A DNA stretch of 64,000 bases from Fimenecus sp045655645 (GTDB taxonomy: Bacteria > Bacillota > Clostridia > Oscillospirales > Acutalibacteraceae), in NCBI GenBank assembly GCA_045655645.1, contig JAZOPS010000020.1, forward strand, positions 1 to 64,000. Direction: 5' to 3'. The position numbers and the translations under genes were made by a program. Every line of letters starts with the position of its first letter. Within the stretch, counting starts at the first letter, position 1. Shown here piece by piece: positions 51,201 through 58,760 of this stretch. The notes beneath the pieces are model-generated. The model ran no database searches and was not told the DNA's origin. It worked only from the letters and a program-made list of their open reading frames with translations.

Positions 51201-51726
51201 AGGTGCAACAAAATTCTTTTATGAACCAAAGCGTGAAGATGGTGCGATTGCATATTATTGTATAATCACAAGTAATGATGGTACAAACGAAAATGTTGTT
51301 GTAACACAACCAATTGAGAATGCTTTTGAATATAGAGAAGCTGATTATACTGAATATGATAATATAGTTGAGATAGCAAATGGTATTGACAGAAAACTTT
51401 ATACAGAAGATTCTCTTAAATTGCTTGATGACATTTTAGCGCTTGATATTTCTGGGTATTCCTTGGCAGAGCAAAATTTAATTGACGAACATATTTTTGC
51501 AATTAATAAGGCCCTTGAATTACTCGAATATGCCTTTACAACAGGTGATATTAACAATGATGGCAACATTTCACTTGTGGATGCAAGAATGGTCTTGCAG
51601 GCTGTAGCAAATACAATAACGCTAGACGATATTCAAAATCTTGCTGCTGATATGAATGGAGACGGAGCAATAACTCTCGTTGATGCCCGAATGGCTCTGC
51701 AAGCAGTTACAAACTCAACTCAATAA
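48277..51726 (+). CDS. Secreted subtilisin-like protease with leucine-rich repeats and a C-terminal dockerin
   Basis: 1,149 residues from ATG 48277. Signal peptide (about 1-31), an inhibitor-like pro-region, then an S8 domain with Asp225 (VLDSGVD), His261 (FGHGTHVAG) and Ser409 (SGTSMAAP): a complete triad. A chitobiase-like beta domain (about 470-560) precedes BspA-type LRR_5 repeats (about 570-890, units such as IGKNAFYGCSNLETV), an Ig-like stretch, a helical linker, and a type I dockerin at 1,090-1,149 with two calcium loops (DINNDGNISLVDARMVLQ and DMNGDGAITLVDARMALQ). The protein is exported and should dock onto a cohesin scaffold or surface protein. Confidence 0.93.
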   Translation: MKKILSIFMSLMFLILSVADGFSALSLAYVDSSNLNTFASGLAEMIRTYDIENDTEEDAESSDTDIPDIDYPIVYEGIENEINNFYSSGFYEIANDEEPNIETKDFSTCRLIVKSKKKIDYQGAIDCISGYKDLYILQFDTDFNTEKAYDYYQSLDYIEYVEVDTICSVESEEEGGIPNINPEIVVGGNVTGEALSWISEEIGYESIRDELQERILQDVTIAVLDSGVDTDHEFLVDRLLPNDVNLSSTGATDSCEDDFGHGTHVAGIIVDNTPDSVKIKPYKVLNYDGKGSTSLIAIAVDMAVEDGADIINLSLTAEGHQQMLEDSINEAVKQNVNVIVAAGNNSANLSKKTYSPACVESAVTVSAVDKNHKLSKYSNYNGTIDIAAPGDNIKSCYLNNTYSLMSGTSMAAPQVSAGYAVVRSAFPDKTAEEVEEMIERYAIKMEENSGENKYGAGILYLKYILQTIPRTASVQFSVVKTEFNKAFKLTLTCPEEDSIIFYVINGEDDVEIDFVTGTKYTEPITIGDSTKITAVAISKGKAFSLPVTYEYTRVFETEDEKYDISSSGLITNYAGNDMDIVVPDKIRGITVKGIDADAFKNDHVIRSVHLPDTATKIGKNAFYGCSNLETVTGNGLTTISDNAFQISTIQSVPFNQITSIGKYAFSGCNNLQNVDLSNVTTISASAFENAQGLGEIELTNAKTVNSFAFRNSDVTKVNAPVLTSLNEGVFSECRSLEFLKAEEVFNVAKSAFKYCSALVTVRLPKATNIANEVFYYSSIRFIDLPEATRLGNNAFCGCEDLRVASLPKVEKLGTNSFINCKKLSVLNLTSLTSIEYSVFSNCESLKSLWLPNVKTIGSNAFQNTYVEYLQFDNVEKIGNLPSTLKGLVLPSTVTSITAATPPTNFIVYGFNESYAQQYAEQANKEFKPVPCVIFGMPQQVSVEDRFIHAYALGYNCTYQWYENDIVANEGGTPIEGATKFFYEPKREDGAIAYYCIITSNDGTNENVVVTQPIENAFEYREADYTEYDNIVEIANGIDRKLYTEDSLKLLDDILALDISGYSLAEQNLIDEHIFAINKALELLEYAFTTGDINNDGNISLVDARMVLQAVANTITLDDIQNLAADMNGDGAITLVDARMALQAVTNSTQ

Positions 51727-51733
51727 AATATTT

Positions 51734-51765
51734 AAAGCCTTGAATTTAAAATTCAAGGCTTTTTG
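51734..51765. terminator. Bidirectional terminator between the subtilase and FliB-like genes
   Basis: AAAGCCTTGAAT / ATTCAAGGCTTT, five-base loop, T-run on the plus strand and A-run on the other side. Confidence 0.9.
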
Positions 51766-52677
51766 TTATGAGGTTAATACATCTAAATTCTCCTGTGAAT
51801 ATTCTATTTCACTTGAATACATTCTTGAATACTCAACAATATCTTCAAAGGCTAAAGAGTTGTATTTATTGATATGATACTGACATAATGCATAAATTAT
51901 ATTCACACTTGTTTTAATGAATTTTATAATGTTTTCTTCATAATTGCCATCAAGCACAAGGACAAAGTGGCGATATGTAAAATAAATAAGTAGTTGCTCA
52001 AAACAAATATCAAATTCATTTGGAGTTTCAATATCTTTTATACCATCATAAGCATCAATTAGTTCATTTAAAAGATTTTTCCAATTATTATCAAGAATTT
52101 CTAATGAAAGATATTTTTCCAATAATTCTTTTGAACAGAAGGCATTATTTAAAGACATTCTCTCTTTAATTGTTAAATCTCTATTTTGAAAATATTCAAA
52201 AGTATTATTTCGCTTAATAAAGAAATCTTTTTCAAAATCATTACTTTCTTCTGTGAGTGTATCATGGAAAATTTCAACGATTTTCACTTTTTTGTTTTGA
52301 GATAGAATAAGTCTTGCTGCTTCTTCGCAACAAAGACCAATGCCAATTTCAGTTCTGTCAGAATAAAAATTTCTGAAACGGGGATGGTCATAGCAAATCT
52401 GGCAAAGTGCATCCTCTGAAAGATTTAGAATAATATCACAAAGATTGTTCTCATTTAAGAATGGACATCTTTCAACATCGGTCAATTTAAAGCAGTTACA
52501 TTCATCTTGTGTGACAATGTTTTCTCTTAATTGTTTCCCAAAATCAGAGTCAATACTTTTATAGTATTCAAAAGTTTCATCATCAATATCAATTTCCCAA
52601 CCGATGCAACAACTGTGACGGCATCGGTCAGCTATGCATTTGAATTTGTTATAATAATCGGGAGCTAATGTTTTCAT
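51766..52677 (-). CDS. FliB-like (flagellin lysine-N-methylase family) Cys-rich protein
   Basis: 303 residues, soluble. N-terminal FKCIADRCRHSCCIGWEIDID, then RCPFLNENNLCDI, LCQICYDHPRFRN and GLCCEEAARLIL: about ten cysteines in the order seen in FliB proteins, which probably bind an iron-sulfur cluster. FliB of Salmonella methylates flagellin lysines. No flagellar gene lies in the window; instead it is four bases behind two ABC exporter halves and is the last gene of that operon. Its target here may be a peptide or protein handled by the exporter (inference). Confidence 0.82.
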   Translation of the reverse strand: MKTLAPDYYNKFKCIADRCRHSCCIGWEIDIDDETFEYYKSIDSDFGKQLRENIVTQDECNCFKLTDVERCPFLNENNLCDIILNLSEDALCQICYDHPRFRNFYSDRTEIGIGLCCEEAARLILSQNKKVKIVEIFHDTLTEESNDFEKDFFIKRNNTFEYFQNRDLTIKERMSLNNAFCSKELLEKYLSLEILDNNWKNLLNELIDAYDGIKDIETPNEFDICFEQLLIYFTYRHFVLVLDGNYEENIIKFIKTSVNIIYALCQYHINKYNSLAFEDIVEYSRMYSSEIEYSQENLDVLTS

Positions 52678-52681
52678 AAAA

Positions 52682-54484
52682 TCACTCGTCTTTATATTTT
52701 TCTGCTTGAAGATTGAACATATAAGCGTAAGTACCGTTTAAATTCATAAGTTCCTGATGGCTTCCGCTTTCAATAATTCTGCCATTTTCCATAACATATA
52801 TTCTGTCGGCATTTACTGTGGTTGAAAGTCTGTGAGAAATGAAAATAACGGTTTTCTTGTCCGCAGCTTCAATCATTGCTTGGTTAAGATTATATTCAGC
52901 AACAGGGTCAAGGTTAGCACTTGGTTCGTCAAGAATTACATAAGGACAATCCTTATAGAATGCTCGTGCGATAGCAGTTTTCTGTGCTTCACCACCGGAG
53001 AACATAACCCCTTCGTCGTCAAATTCTCTTAAAAGTTCAGTTTCTATTCCGTTTTTAAGTTCTTTGTTAAAACCGCTGTGCTTCAATGCATCCCATATTC
53101 TATTTTCATGGGGATTAACATCAAGAGCAACATTTTCACCAAGACTGCAAGAGAAAATTTGAAAATCTTGAAATACTGCTGCAAAACGGTCTCTGTGAGA
53201 GTCTGCAGTAGCATTTTTAATGTTTTCACCATCAATAAGGATTTCACCTTCAGTGGCATCGTAAAGTCTTAATAACAGGTTTGTGAGGGTTGTTTTACCC
53301 GCACCATTATAACCAACAAGAGCAATTTTCTCATAAGGTTTAATTGTGAGATTAATGTCTTCAAGTGTAGGTTTGTCGTTGTTAGGGTAGGTGAATGAAA
53401 GATTTTTAATTGTAATTTCCTTTGGCTCAGTTTTCTTTGCCTTTACACCGCCATTTTTAATCTTAAAATCAGCATTTAAGAATTCACGGTATTTGTCAAT
53501 CATTTTTGCTTGTTCAGAGAATCGAGCCAATGCCCAAACAGTCAAAAATTGGAATGACATTGCAACGGCGTGTGCACCATTGAATGTTGCGACAAAGTCA
53601 CCAGCAGAAATAGTATCTTTTATAAGCACGCAATATCCAAGATAAAGGGGAAGAATAAACATAAATCCAAGACCTTGAACACCAACTTTTTGTGTGCAGT
53701 TAAGAGCAGAAATCTTATTCCAATACTTCTTCTGATTATTGATAACATCATCTGCAGCATCGTTGTATCTGTCCATAAGCAAAGGTGAAATATTATTCAT
53801 TCTTACTTCTTTTGCATAATCTTGCAAATAGAAAATGCGTTGGAAATAGTCAGCTCGTCTGTGATATTTTGCATTATCAATTCGTCTTTCCATCATAAGA
53901 GTGCCAACTCTTTTGCTTATAGGAAGAAAAACGCAGATAACAATAAGGATAATCACAAGGCACCAAGGGTCAATTGTGAAAAGTACGGAAGAAATTGTTA
54001 CGAGTGAAATTATATGTCCCACATACATTCTCACAAGACCTAAAAGATTTTGAATATTACTTGATGAAGACTCAATAGTGAGAATAAAGTTGTTGTAGAA
54101 TTCAGGGTTATCATAAGATTCCAAGTCTAGACTTCTTGCTTTTTCATATAGTTTCTGATTTAAACCATAGTAAAGTCTTTCTCGTTCCATATTCCAGTAA
54201 AATTCTCTGAATAACCATGAAATAATCGTTGAAAGAATTAAAACAAGAGCAATAACTAACACTGCATAGAAAATTCTTTCAAGATTTGTTCCTTCTGTCA
54301 CAACATCAATGATATATTTTACACCAATAACACGGATAAGGTTGTTGGGCAAAATCATCAAAAGCCCCCACATGAATTCGCCAATAACAAGAAGGGGAGA
54401 AACACTAAAAAGAAGTTTTATAAAGAAGAAAATATTAGATGGCATTGAGTGAAGCGTTTTTTCTTTGTTCTTTTTCTTAAACAT
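52682..54484 (-). CDS. ABC exporter half, permease-ATPase (second of pair)
   Basis: About 600 residues from ATG 54484 (an in-frame GTG at 54490 is possible) after GGGGTGAG. Six membrane helices, then an ATPase domain with Walker A GYNGAGKTTL, signature FSGGEAQ, Walker B YVILDEP and the H-loop ISHRLS. No peptidase C39 domain. It overlaps the first ABC gene by 8 bp, as expected for a heterodimeric exporter. The membrane domain is of the kind found in peptide, lipid or bacteriocin exporters; the cargo is unknown. Confidence 0.9.
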   Translation of the reverse strand: MFKKKNKEKTLHSMPSNIFFFIKLLFSVSPLLVIGEFMWGLLMILPNNLIRVIGVKYIIDVVTEGTNLERIFYAVLVIALVLILSTIISWLFREFYWNMERERLYYGLNQKLYEKARSLDLESYDNPEFYNNFILTIESSSSNIQNLLGLVRMYVGHIISLVTISSVLFTIDPWCLVIILIVICVFLPISKRVGTLMMERRIDNAKYHRRADYFQRIFYLQDYAKEVRMNNISPLLMDRYNDAADDVINNQKKYWNKISALNCTQKVGVQGLGFMFILPLYLGYCVLIKDTISAGDFVATFNGAHAVAMSFQFLTVWALARFSEQAKMIDKYREFLNADFKIKNGGVKAKKTEPKEITIKNLSFTYPNNDKPTLEDINLTIKPYEKIALVGYNGAGKTTLTNLLLRLYDATEGEILIDGENIKNATADSHRDRFAAVFQDFQIFSCSLGENVALDVNPHENRIWDALKHSGFNKELKNGIETELLREFDDEGVMFSGGEAQKTAIARAFYKDCPYVILDEPSANLDPVAEYNLNQAMIEAADKKTVIFISHRLSTTVNADRIYVMENGRIIESGSHQELMNLNGTYAYMFNLQAEKYKDE

Positions 54485-56303
54485 TTTCACTCACCCCGCT
54501 TTCTCCCTTATAACTTGATGCTTGCAAAGTGAACATTTTGCTGTATTCACCATTTTGTGCCATAAGTTCGCTGTGTGAACCTGATTCAAGAATTGTACCA
54601 TTACCAAGTACAAAAATTCTGTCAGAAAGCACAGCACTTGAAAGTCTGTGTGAAATATAGATAACTGTTTTGTTTTTAGTAACTTCAATCAGATTTTCAT
54701 ACATTTTGTATTCAGCAATAGGGTCAAGTGCAGAGCTAGGCTCGTCGAGAATTGCAACCTCAAAGTCACGGGCAAAGAGTCGAGCAGCAGAAACCTTTTG
54801 GTTTTCGCCACCTGAAAGACCCGCACCATCAATTTCAAACTCACGAGTAAGCACTGTGTCAGCACCTTTTGTCAGACTCTGTATCTTTTCCCAAACACCG
54901 CTACGACGAAGTGCTTTTTCAGCAATTATCTTTTCTTCTTCACTACATTCGTGACACATAATGTTTTCGTTAACCGAAACAGCAAAGTTCTTATAGTCTT
55001 GGAAAACAGTTGCAAAAGCATTTCTAAGTGACTTGACATTATATTCTTTTACATTGGTGCCATTATAAAGAATTTCGCCTTCATCGGCATCATAAAAACG
55101 CAAAAGAAGTTTAACGAGAGTTGATTTACCTGCACCGTTGATACCCACAATTGCAATAGTTTCACCTTTGTTAATTTTGAACGAAACATTTTTAAGGATT
55201 GCTTTGTTTGTGTCAGGATACCCAAAAGAAACATTTTTGAATTCAATGCTCTGAAATTCTTCTGCGTCTTTTCCACCATCTGTGATTTTTGGTTCATAGT
55301 CAAAGAAATCACGCAAATTTTGAAAAAAGAGTGCCATCTGTGAAAGTTCATCAAACCCTTCTGCAATAGACATTGTTGAGTCGCGAACAGAGTTGATTGA
55401 TGAAAGAACAACAGAGAAATTTGAAATTGAAAGTGCCTTTGTGAAAATAAATTGATATCCTGCAAGGGCGTAAGTGCCAATAATTGGTATAAAATCACTG
55501 AAAAGTGAACTAAGCATACTGTAAAAGAATAGCTTTGGACCATACTTTTTGAGAATCATAATATTTGCATCGATTGCAATTTTGAATCGTTTAATCAAAA
55601 CTGCAAAAATGTTTGATGTTCTCATATCCTTTGAAAAGTCTTTTAAGAACATTGTTCGCTGAATATATGCCTTGATTCTGTTGTTTGTTGTCATTTCGAG
55701 GTCACGCTTATATACAGCTTTACTTTTGGAAATTTCAATAACAAAAACAAGAGTGACAGGTAATAAAAATAACAGATACATAGGGTTAATTACTGTAACT
55801 GTTGTAACAACGCAGATAAGTGCAATAATACCACCTATAATAGCGGCAACATCCCAACAAATTAAGTCGAAATAACTTGATGAAAGAACAAGTGTTGCTC
55901 TTTGATATTTATCATAAAACTCGGGGTTTTCATAACAACTGACATCAAGTTGGGTTGCTTTTTCAAAAATCTTGTTGTTAAGATTTTTAAGAACAATTTT
56001 TGTCGAAATTAATCTTGTTCTTTCGGCAAATGCAGAAATCACATTCACAAGTAAATACACACCAAAGAAAAGCAAAAGATATGTGAAATATGTCTTGAAA
56101 TCTGCATCACCATCGATGATGCTCAAGAGAACTTTTAAAAACAGAATGTTCTGGACATACATTGACAAAACTTTGTTAGAAATTTCCGTAACAAGATAGC
56201 CGATTAAAAGTCTTTTATCAGCTTCCCATATAAGTTTTAATGCATAAAGAGCATTTTTGAAAATTGGAACCTTAACGGGCTCGTGAAGTTTAATCCACCT
56301 CAT
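54477..56303 (-). CDS. ABC exporter half, permease-ATPase (first of pair)
   Basis: About 608 residues from ATG 56303 after AAGGAG. Six membrane helices in the first ~330 residues; ATPase with Walker A GINGAGKSTL, signature LSGGENQ, Walker B VAILDEPSSALDP and ISHRLSS. Both ATP sites of the pair look usable, unlike many heterodimeric exporters in which one is degenerate. First gene of the ABC-ABC-FliB operon with its own strong promoter. Confidence 0.9.
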   Translation of the reverse strand: MRWIKLHEPVKVPIFKNALYALKLIWEADKRLLIGYLVTEISNKVLSMYVQNILFLKVLLSIIDGDADFKTYFTYLLLFFGVYLLVNVISAFAERTRLISTKIVLKNLNNKIFEKATQLDVSCYENPEFYDKYQRATLVLSSSYFDLICWDVAAIIGGIIALICVVTTVTVINPMYLLFLLPVTLVFVIEISKSKAVYKRDLEMTTNNRIKAYIQRTMFLKDFSKDMRTSNIFAVLIKRFKIAIDANIMILKKYGPKLFFYSMLSSLFSDFIPIIGTYALAGYQFIFTKALSISNFSVVLSSINSVRDSTMSIAEGFDELSQMALFFQNLRDFFDYEPKITDGGKDAEEFQSIEFKNVSFGYPDTNKAILKNVSFKINKGETIAIVGINGAGKSTLVKLLLRFYDADEGEILYNGTNVKEYNVKSLRNAFATVFQDYKNFAVSVNENIMCHECSEEEKIIAEKALRRSGVWEKIQSLTKGADTVLTREFEIDGAGLSGGENQKVSAARLFARDFEVAILDEPSSALDPIAEYKMYENLIEVTKNKTVIYISHRLSSAVLSDRIFVLGNGTILESGSHSELMAQNGEYSKMFTLQASSYKGESGVSENV

Positions 56304-56342
56304 TGTTATTCTCCTTGAACAAGCCAAAAATTATCTATTTTA

Positions 56343-56371
56343 AGAATATCACCACAAAAAAAACTTGTCAA
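56343..56371 (-). promoter_or_regulatory. Promoter of the ABC-ABC-FliB operon
   Basis: Minus strand: perfect TTGACA (56371-56366), 17-bp spacer, TATTCT (56348-56343), 39 bp before the ATG. Confidence 0.82.
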
Positions 56372-56427
56372 TAAATCAATACCTTTTTCAACATAAAAGA
56401 AGAATTTGTTTATAAAAGAATATAGAG

Positions 56428-56456
56428 TTGAATATAAAACTTCTTTATGTTAAAAT
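56428..56456 (+). promoter_or_regulatory. Promoter of the MFS transporter gene
   Basis: TTGAAT (56428-56433), 17-bp spacer, TAAAAT (56451-56456); GCGAGGTG follows before the ATG. Confidence 0.7.
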
Positions 56457-56480
56457 ATCTCATATTAGCGAGGTGTTAAA

Positions 56481-57644
56481 ATGCTTTTTATTTTGGTTGT
56501 TATTTATATTGTTTTCATATCTTTAGGGTTACCGGATTCGCTTTTTGGTGCAGCGTGGCCGGTTGTACACAAAGATTTTGCTATTCAAGAAAGTTTTGCG
56601 TCTTTGTATGGCATAATTACAGGATTTTGCGTAGGTGGCGTAAGCTTTGTTGCCGGTAAAGTAATACGAAAATTTGGTACACCTTTGGTTACACTTGTTT
56701 CCACCTTGCTTACTGTATTAGGTCTTTTAATTATGAGTGTTTCACCTAATATCGTTGTTATGATGCTTGGTGCAGTAGTTTTAGGCTATGGCGCAGGTGT
56801 AATTGATACAGCACTTAATAATTTTGTATCACTTCATTATAAAGCTCAGCACATGAATTGGCTTCATGCTTTCTGGGGCATTGGTGTTACTGTTAGTCCG
56901 CTTATAATGTCTTTTTTCTTATCCGGTGAAACTGGCTCTTGGCGCAATGGATATCGTGTAATAGCATTGTTGCAACTGTCAGTAGCTGTTGTTATTGCTT
57001 TTTCTTTAAAAAGATGGCGCCAAATTAAAGAGAATGCTGAAACACAAGAAGTTTCAGGTGAAAACAAAAAAAGCTTAATTGAAATACTAAAAATTAAGGG
57101 TGTGCTTACAAGTCTGCTTTCTCAGGGACTATATTGCAGCATGGAATTTCTTATTGGCACATGGGGAGCATCATTCCTTGTTCATGTTCATGCATTACAA
57201 CCCGACGAAGCGGCAAAGTGGATTTCGTTGTATTTTTGCGGAATAACAGTAGGTAGAATTATATCAGGATTTATTTCAATGAAAGCCTCTGATAATACAA
57301 TGATTCGTTTAGGTATTGGGACCTCGTTTGTAGGTATTATAATTTTAGCTTTACCACTTGGCAAAATTTCACTTTTAGGTTTGTTGCTTATCGGTATAGG
57401 TTTTGGACCAATTTTCCCAAGTATATTACATAGTGTGCCTGACCGTTTCGGCGAAGAATATTCTGCTGATATTACAGGTTTTCATATGGGTGGTGCATAT
57501 GGTATAGGATTTGCAGTTCAGTTGGTTTTCGGTTTTATAGCAACTGCAACAACATTTAATATTACAACTTTTGTGTTATTGGCACTTTGTATTGGACTTT
57601 TCTTTACAAACGAAATTACAATTAAAAAACTTAAAAATAAATAA
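56481..57644 (+). CDS. MFS transporter (FucP/sugar-type)
   Basis: 387 residues, twelve membrane helices with a cytoplasmic loop at about 180-205. LGLPDSLFGAAWPVVHKDF and LGYGAGVIDTALNNFVSLHY are typical of the FucP/bacterial sugar or drug-like MFS branch of Firmicutes. Substrate unknown. The choloylglycine hydrolase gene starts 43 bp on, so the transporter may export or import that enzyme's substrate (inference from position only). Confidence 0.85.
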   Translation: MLFILVVIYIVFISLGLPDSLFGAAWPVVHKDFAIQESFASLYGIITGFCVGGVSFVAGKVIRKFGTPLVTLVSTLLTVLGLLIMSVSPNIVVMMLGAVVLGYGAGVIDTALNNFVSLHYKAQHMNWLHAFWGIGVTVSPLIMSFFLSGETGSWRNGYRVIALLQLSVAVVIAFSLKRWRQIKENAETQEVSGENKKSLIEILKIKGVLTSLLSQGLYCSMEFLIGTWGASFLVHVHALQPDEAAKWISLYFCGITVGRIISGFISMKASDNTMIRLGIGTSFVGIIILALPLGKISLLGLLLIGIGFGPIFPSILHSVPDRFGEEYSADITGFHMGGAYGIGFAVQLVFGFIATATTFNITTFVLLALCIGLFFTNEITIKKLKNK

Positions 57645-57653
57645 AAAAATAAA

Positions 57654-57697
57654 CAGTACACATACTATACCGAAAGGATTTGATAGTATGTGTACTG
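57654..57697 (+). promoter_or_regulatory. 15-bp hairpin enclosing the ribosome site and start codon of the choloylglycine hydrolase gene
   Basis: CAGTACACATACTAT (57654-57668) pairs perfectly with 57683-57697. The 14-base loop contains AAAGGAT, and the ATG (57688-57690) lies in the 3' arm. A translation-control hairpin is the simplest reading; a weak 3' end for the MFS mRNA is possible because TTTC follows. Confidence 0.8.
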
Positions 57698-58659
57698 CTG
57701 TTTCTTACAGAACAAAGGACCATTATTTTGGCAGAACTCTTGACCTTGAATATTCGTTTGAAGAGAGAATAGTCATAACACCAAGAAATTTTCAGTTTAA
57801 ATTCAAGTATATTAAAGAGATGAAAAATCATTATGCAATTATCGGAATGGCAACAGTTGTTGATAATTATCCCTTGTACTATGATGCAGTAAATGAACAA
57901 GGACTCTGCATTGCAGGGCTTCGTTTTCCTGATTATTGCATCTATCACGACTGTTGCGGTGAAAAAGATAATCTAGCATCTTATGAGCTAATTCCTTACA
58001 TTCTCTCTAATTGCAAAAATGTTAATGAGGCAAAACAATTACTTGAAAAAATCAACATTACAAATGACGATTTCAATAAAGATTATAAATCAACGCCACT
58101 TCATTGGATGATTTCTGACAAAGACCAATCCATTACAGTTGAAAGTATTGATGACGGGTTAAAAGTTTATTATAACCCCGTTGATATTCTTACAAATAAT
58201 CCACCATTTCCAATGCAGATATTTAACTTAAATAATTATATAGGTTTGTCAATAAATGAGCCTGAAACAACATTCTGTGACAACTTAAATCTATATAATT
58301 ATAGTAGGGGAATGGGTGCTCTTGGTTTGCCGGGTGATATGTCATCTCAGTCAAGATTTGTTCGTGGTGCTTTTGTAAGGCTTAATTCTGTCGCAGAAAA
58401 AGGTGAAAACGAAAGTGTGAGTCAGTTTTTTCATATTCTTGATTCTGTATCACAACCCCGTGGTGTTGTGAAAGTTGAAGATAAATATGTTAAAACGATT
58501 TACTCGTCATGTTGCAACACAAATAAGGGAATTTATTATTATACAACCTATGAAAACAGAAGAATTTCATCAGTAAATCTTCACAACGAAAATCTTGACA
58601 GAAGTTGCCTTGTTGTGTATAATCTTGAAACAGAACAAAGCATTTTTAATCAGAATTAA
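57688..58659 (+). CDS. Choloylglycine hydrolase-family N-terminal-nucleophile amidase (bile salt hydrolase-like)
   Basis: 323 residues, no signal peptide, start at MCTAVSY so that Met removal exposes Cys2 as nucleophile. Arg16 and Asp19 (GRTLDLEYSF), TPLHWMISD, Asn170 (LTNNPPF) and Arg223 (SRFVRGAF) match the Clostridium perfringens enzyme's Arg18, Asp21, Asn175 and Arg228. The residue equal to its Asn82, which helps hold the reaction intermediate, is Arg79 here (AGLRFP for AGLNFP). Family members split conjugated bile acids, penicillin V or N-acyl homoserine lactones. Bile salt hydrolase is likely given the close overall match, but Arg79 leaves substrate open. Confidence 0.88.
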   Translation: MCTAVSYRTKDHYFGRTLDLEYSFEERIVITPRNFQFKFKYIKEMKNHYAIIGMATVVDNYPLYYDAVNEQGLCIAGLRFPDYCIYHDCCGEKDNLASYELIPYILSNCKNVNEAKQLLEKINITNDDFNKDYKSTPLHWMISDKDQSITVESIDDGLKVYYNPVDILTNNPPFPMQIFNLNNYIGLSINEPETTFCDNLNLYNYSRGMGALGLPGDMSSQSRFVRGAFVRLNSVAEKGENESVSQFFHILDSVSQPRGVVKVEDKYVKTIYSSCCNTNKGIYYYTTYENRRISSVNLHNENLDRSCLVVYNLETEQSIFNQN

Positions 58660-58668
58660 ATAAATAGC

Positions 58669-58745
58669 TGCCACCGGGTAGTAAGAATCTTAGCATTCGT
58701 GTGATATATCGTTAGGTCTTTGAAGATATATCAAACGGGTGTTAT
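58669..58745 (+). promoter_or_regulatory. Structured leader upstream of pnuC, candidate riboswitch
   Basis: A 9-bp helix TGATATATC / GATATATCA (58702-58710 with 58725-58733) encloses a 14-base loop GTTAGGTCTTTGAA. It is flanked by CACCGGGTAG (58672-58681) and AACGGGTGTT (58734-58743), with CACC free to pair to GGTG. A T-run follows and then GGAG before the ATG. The compact architecture upstream of a nicotinamide riboside transporter suggests an NAD+-related riboswitch; I could not match a known consensus. Confidence 0.45.
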
Positions 58746-58760
58746 TTTTTTGGAGTATTT

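Noticed and set aside
58660..58760. TPP, FMN or preQ1-I riboswitch upstream of pnuC
   Set aside because: The conserved cores of these classes (for example CTGAGA of TPP) are not present; kept only as an unassigned structured leader.
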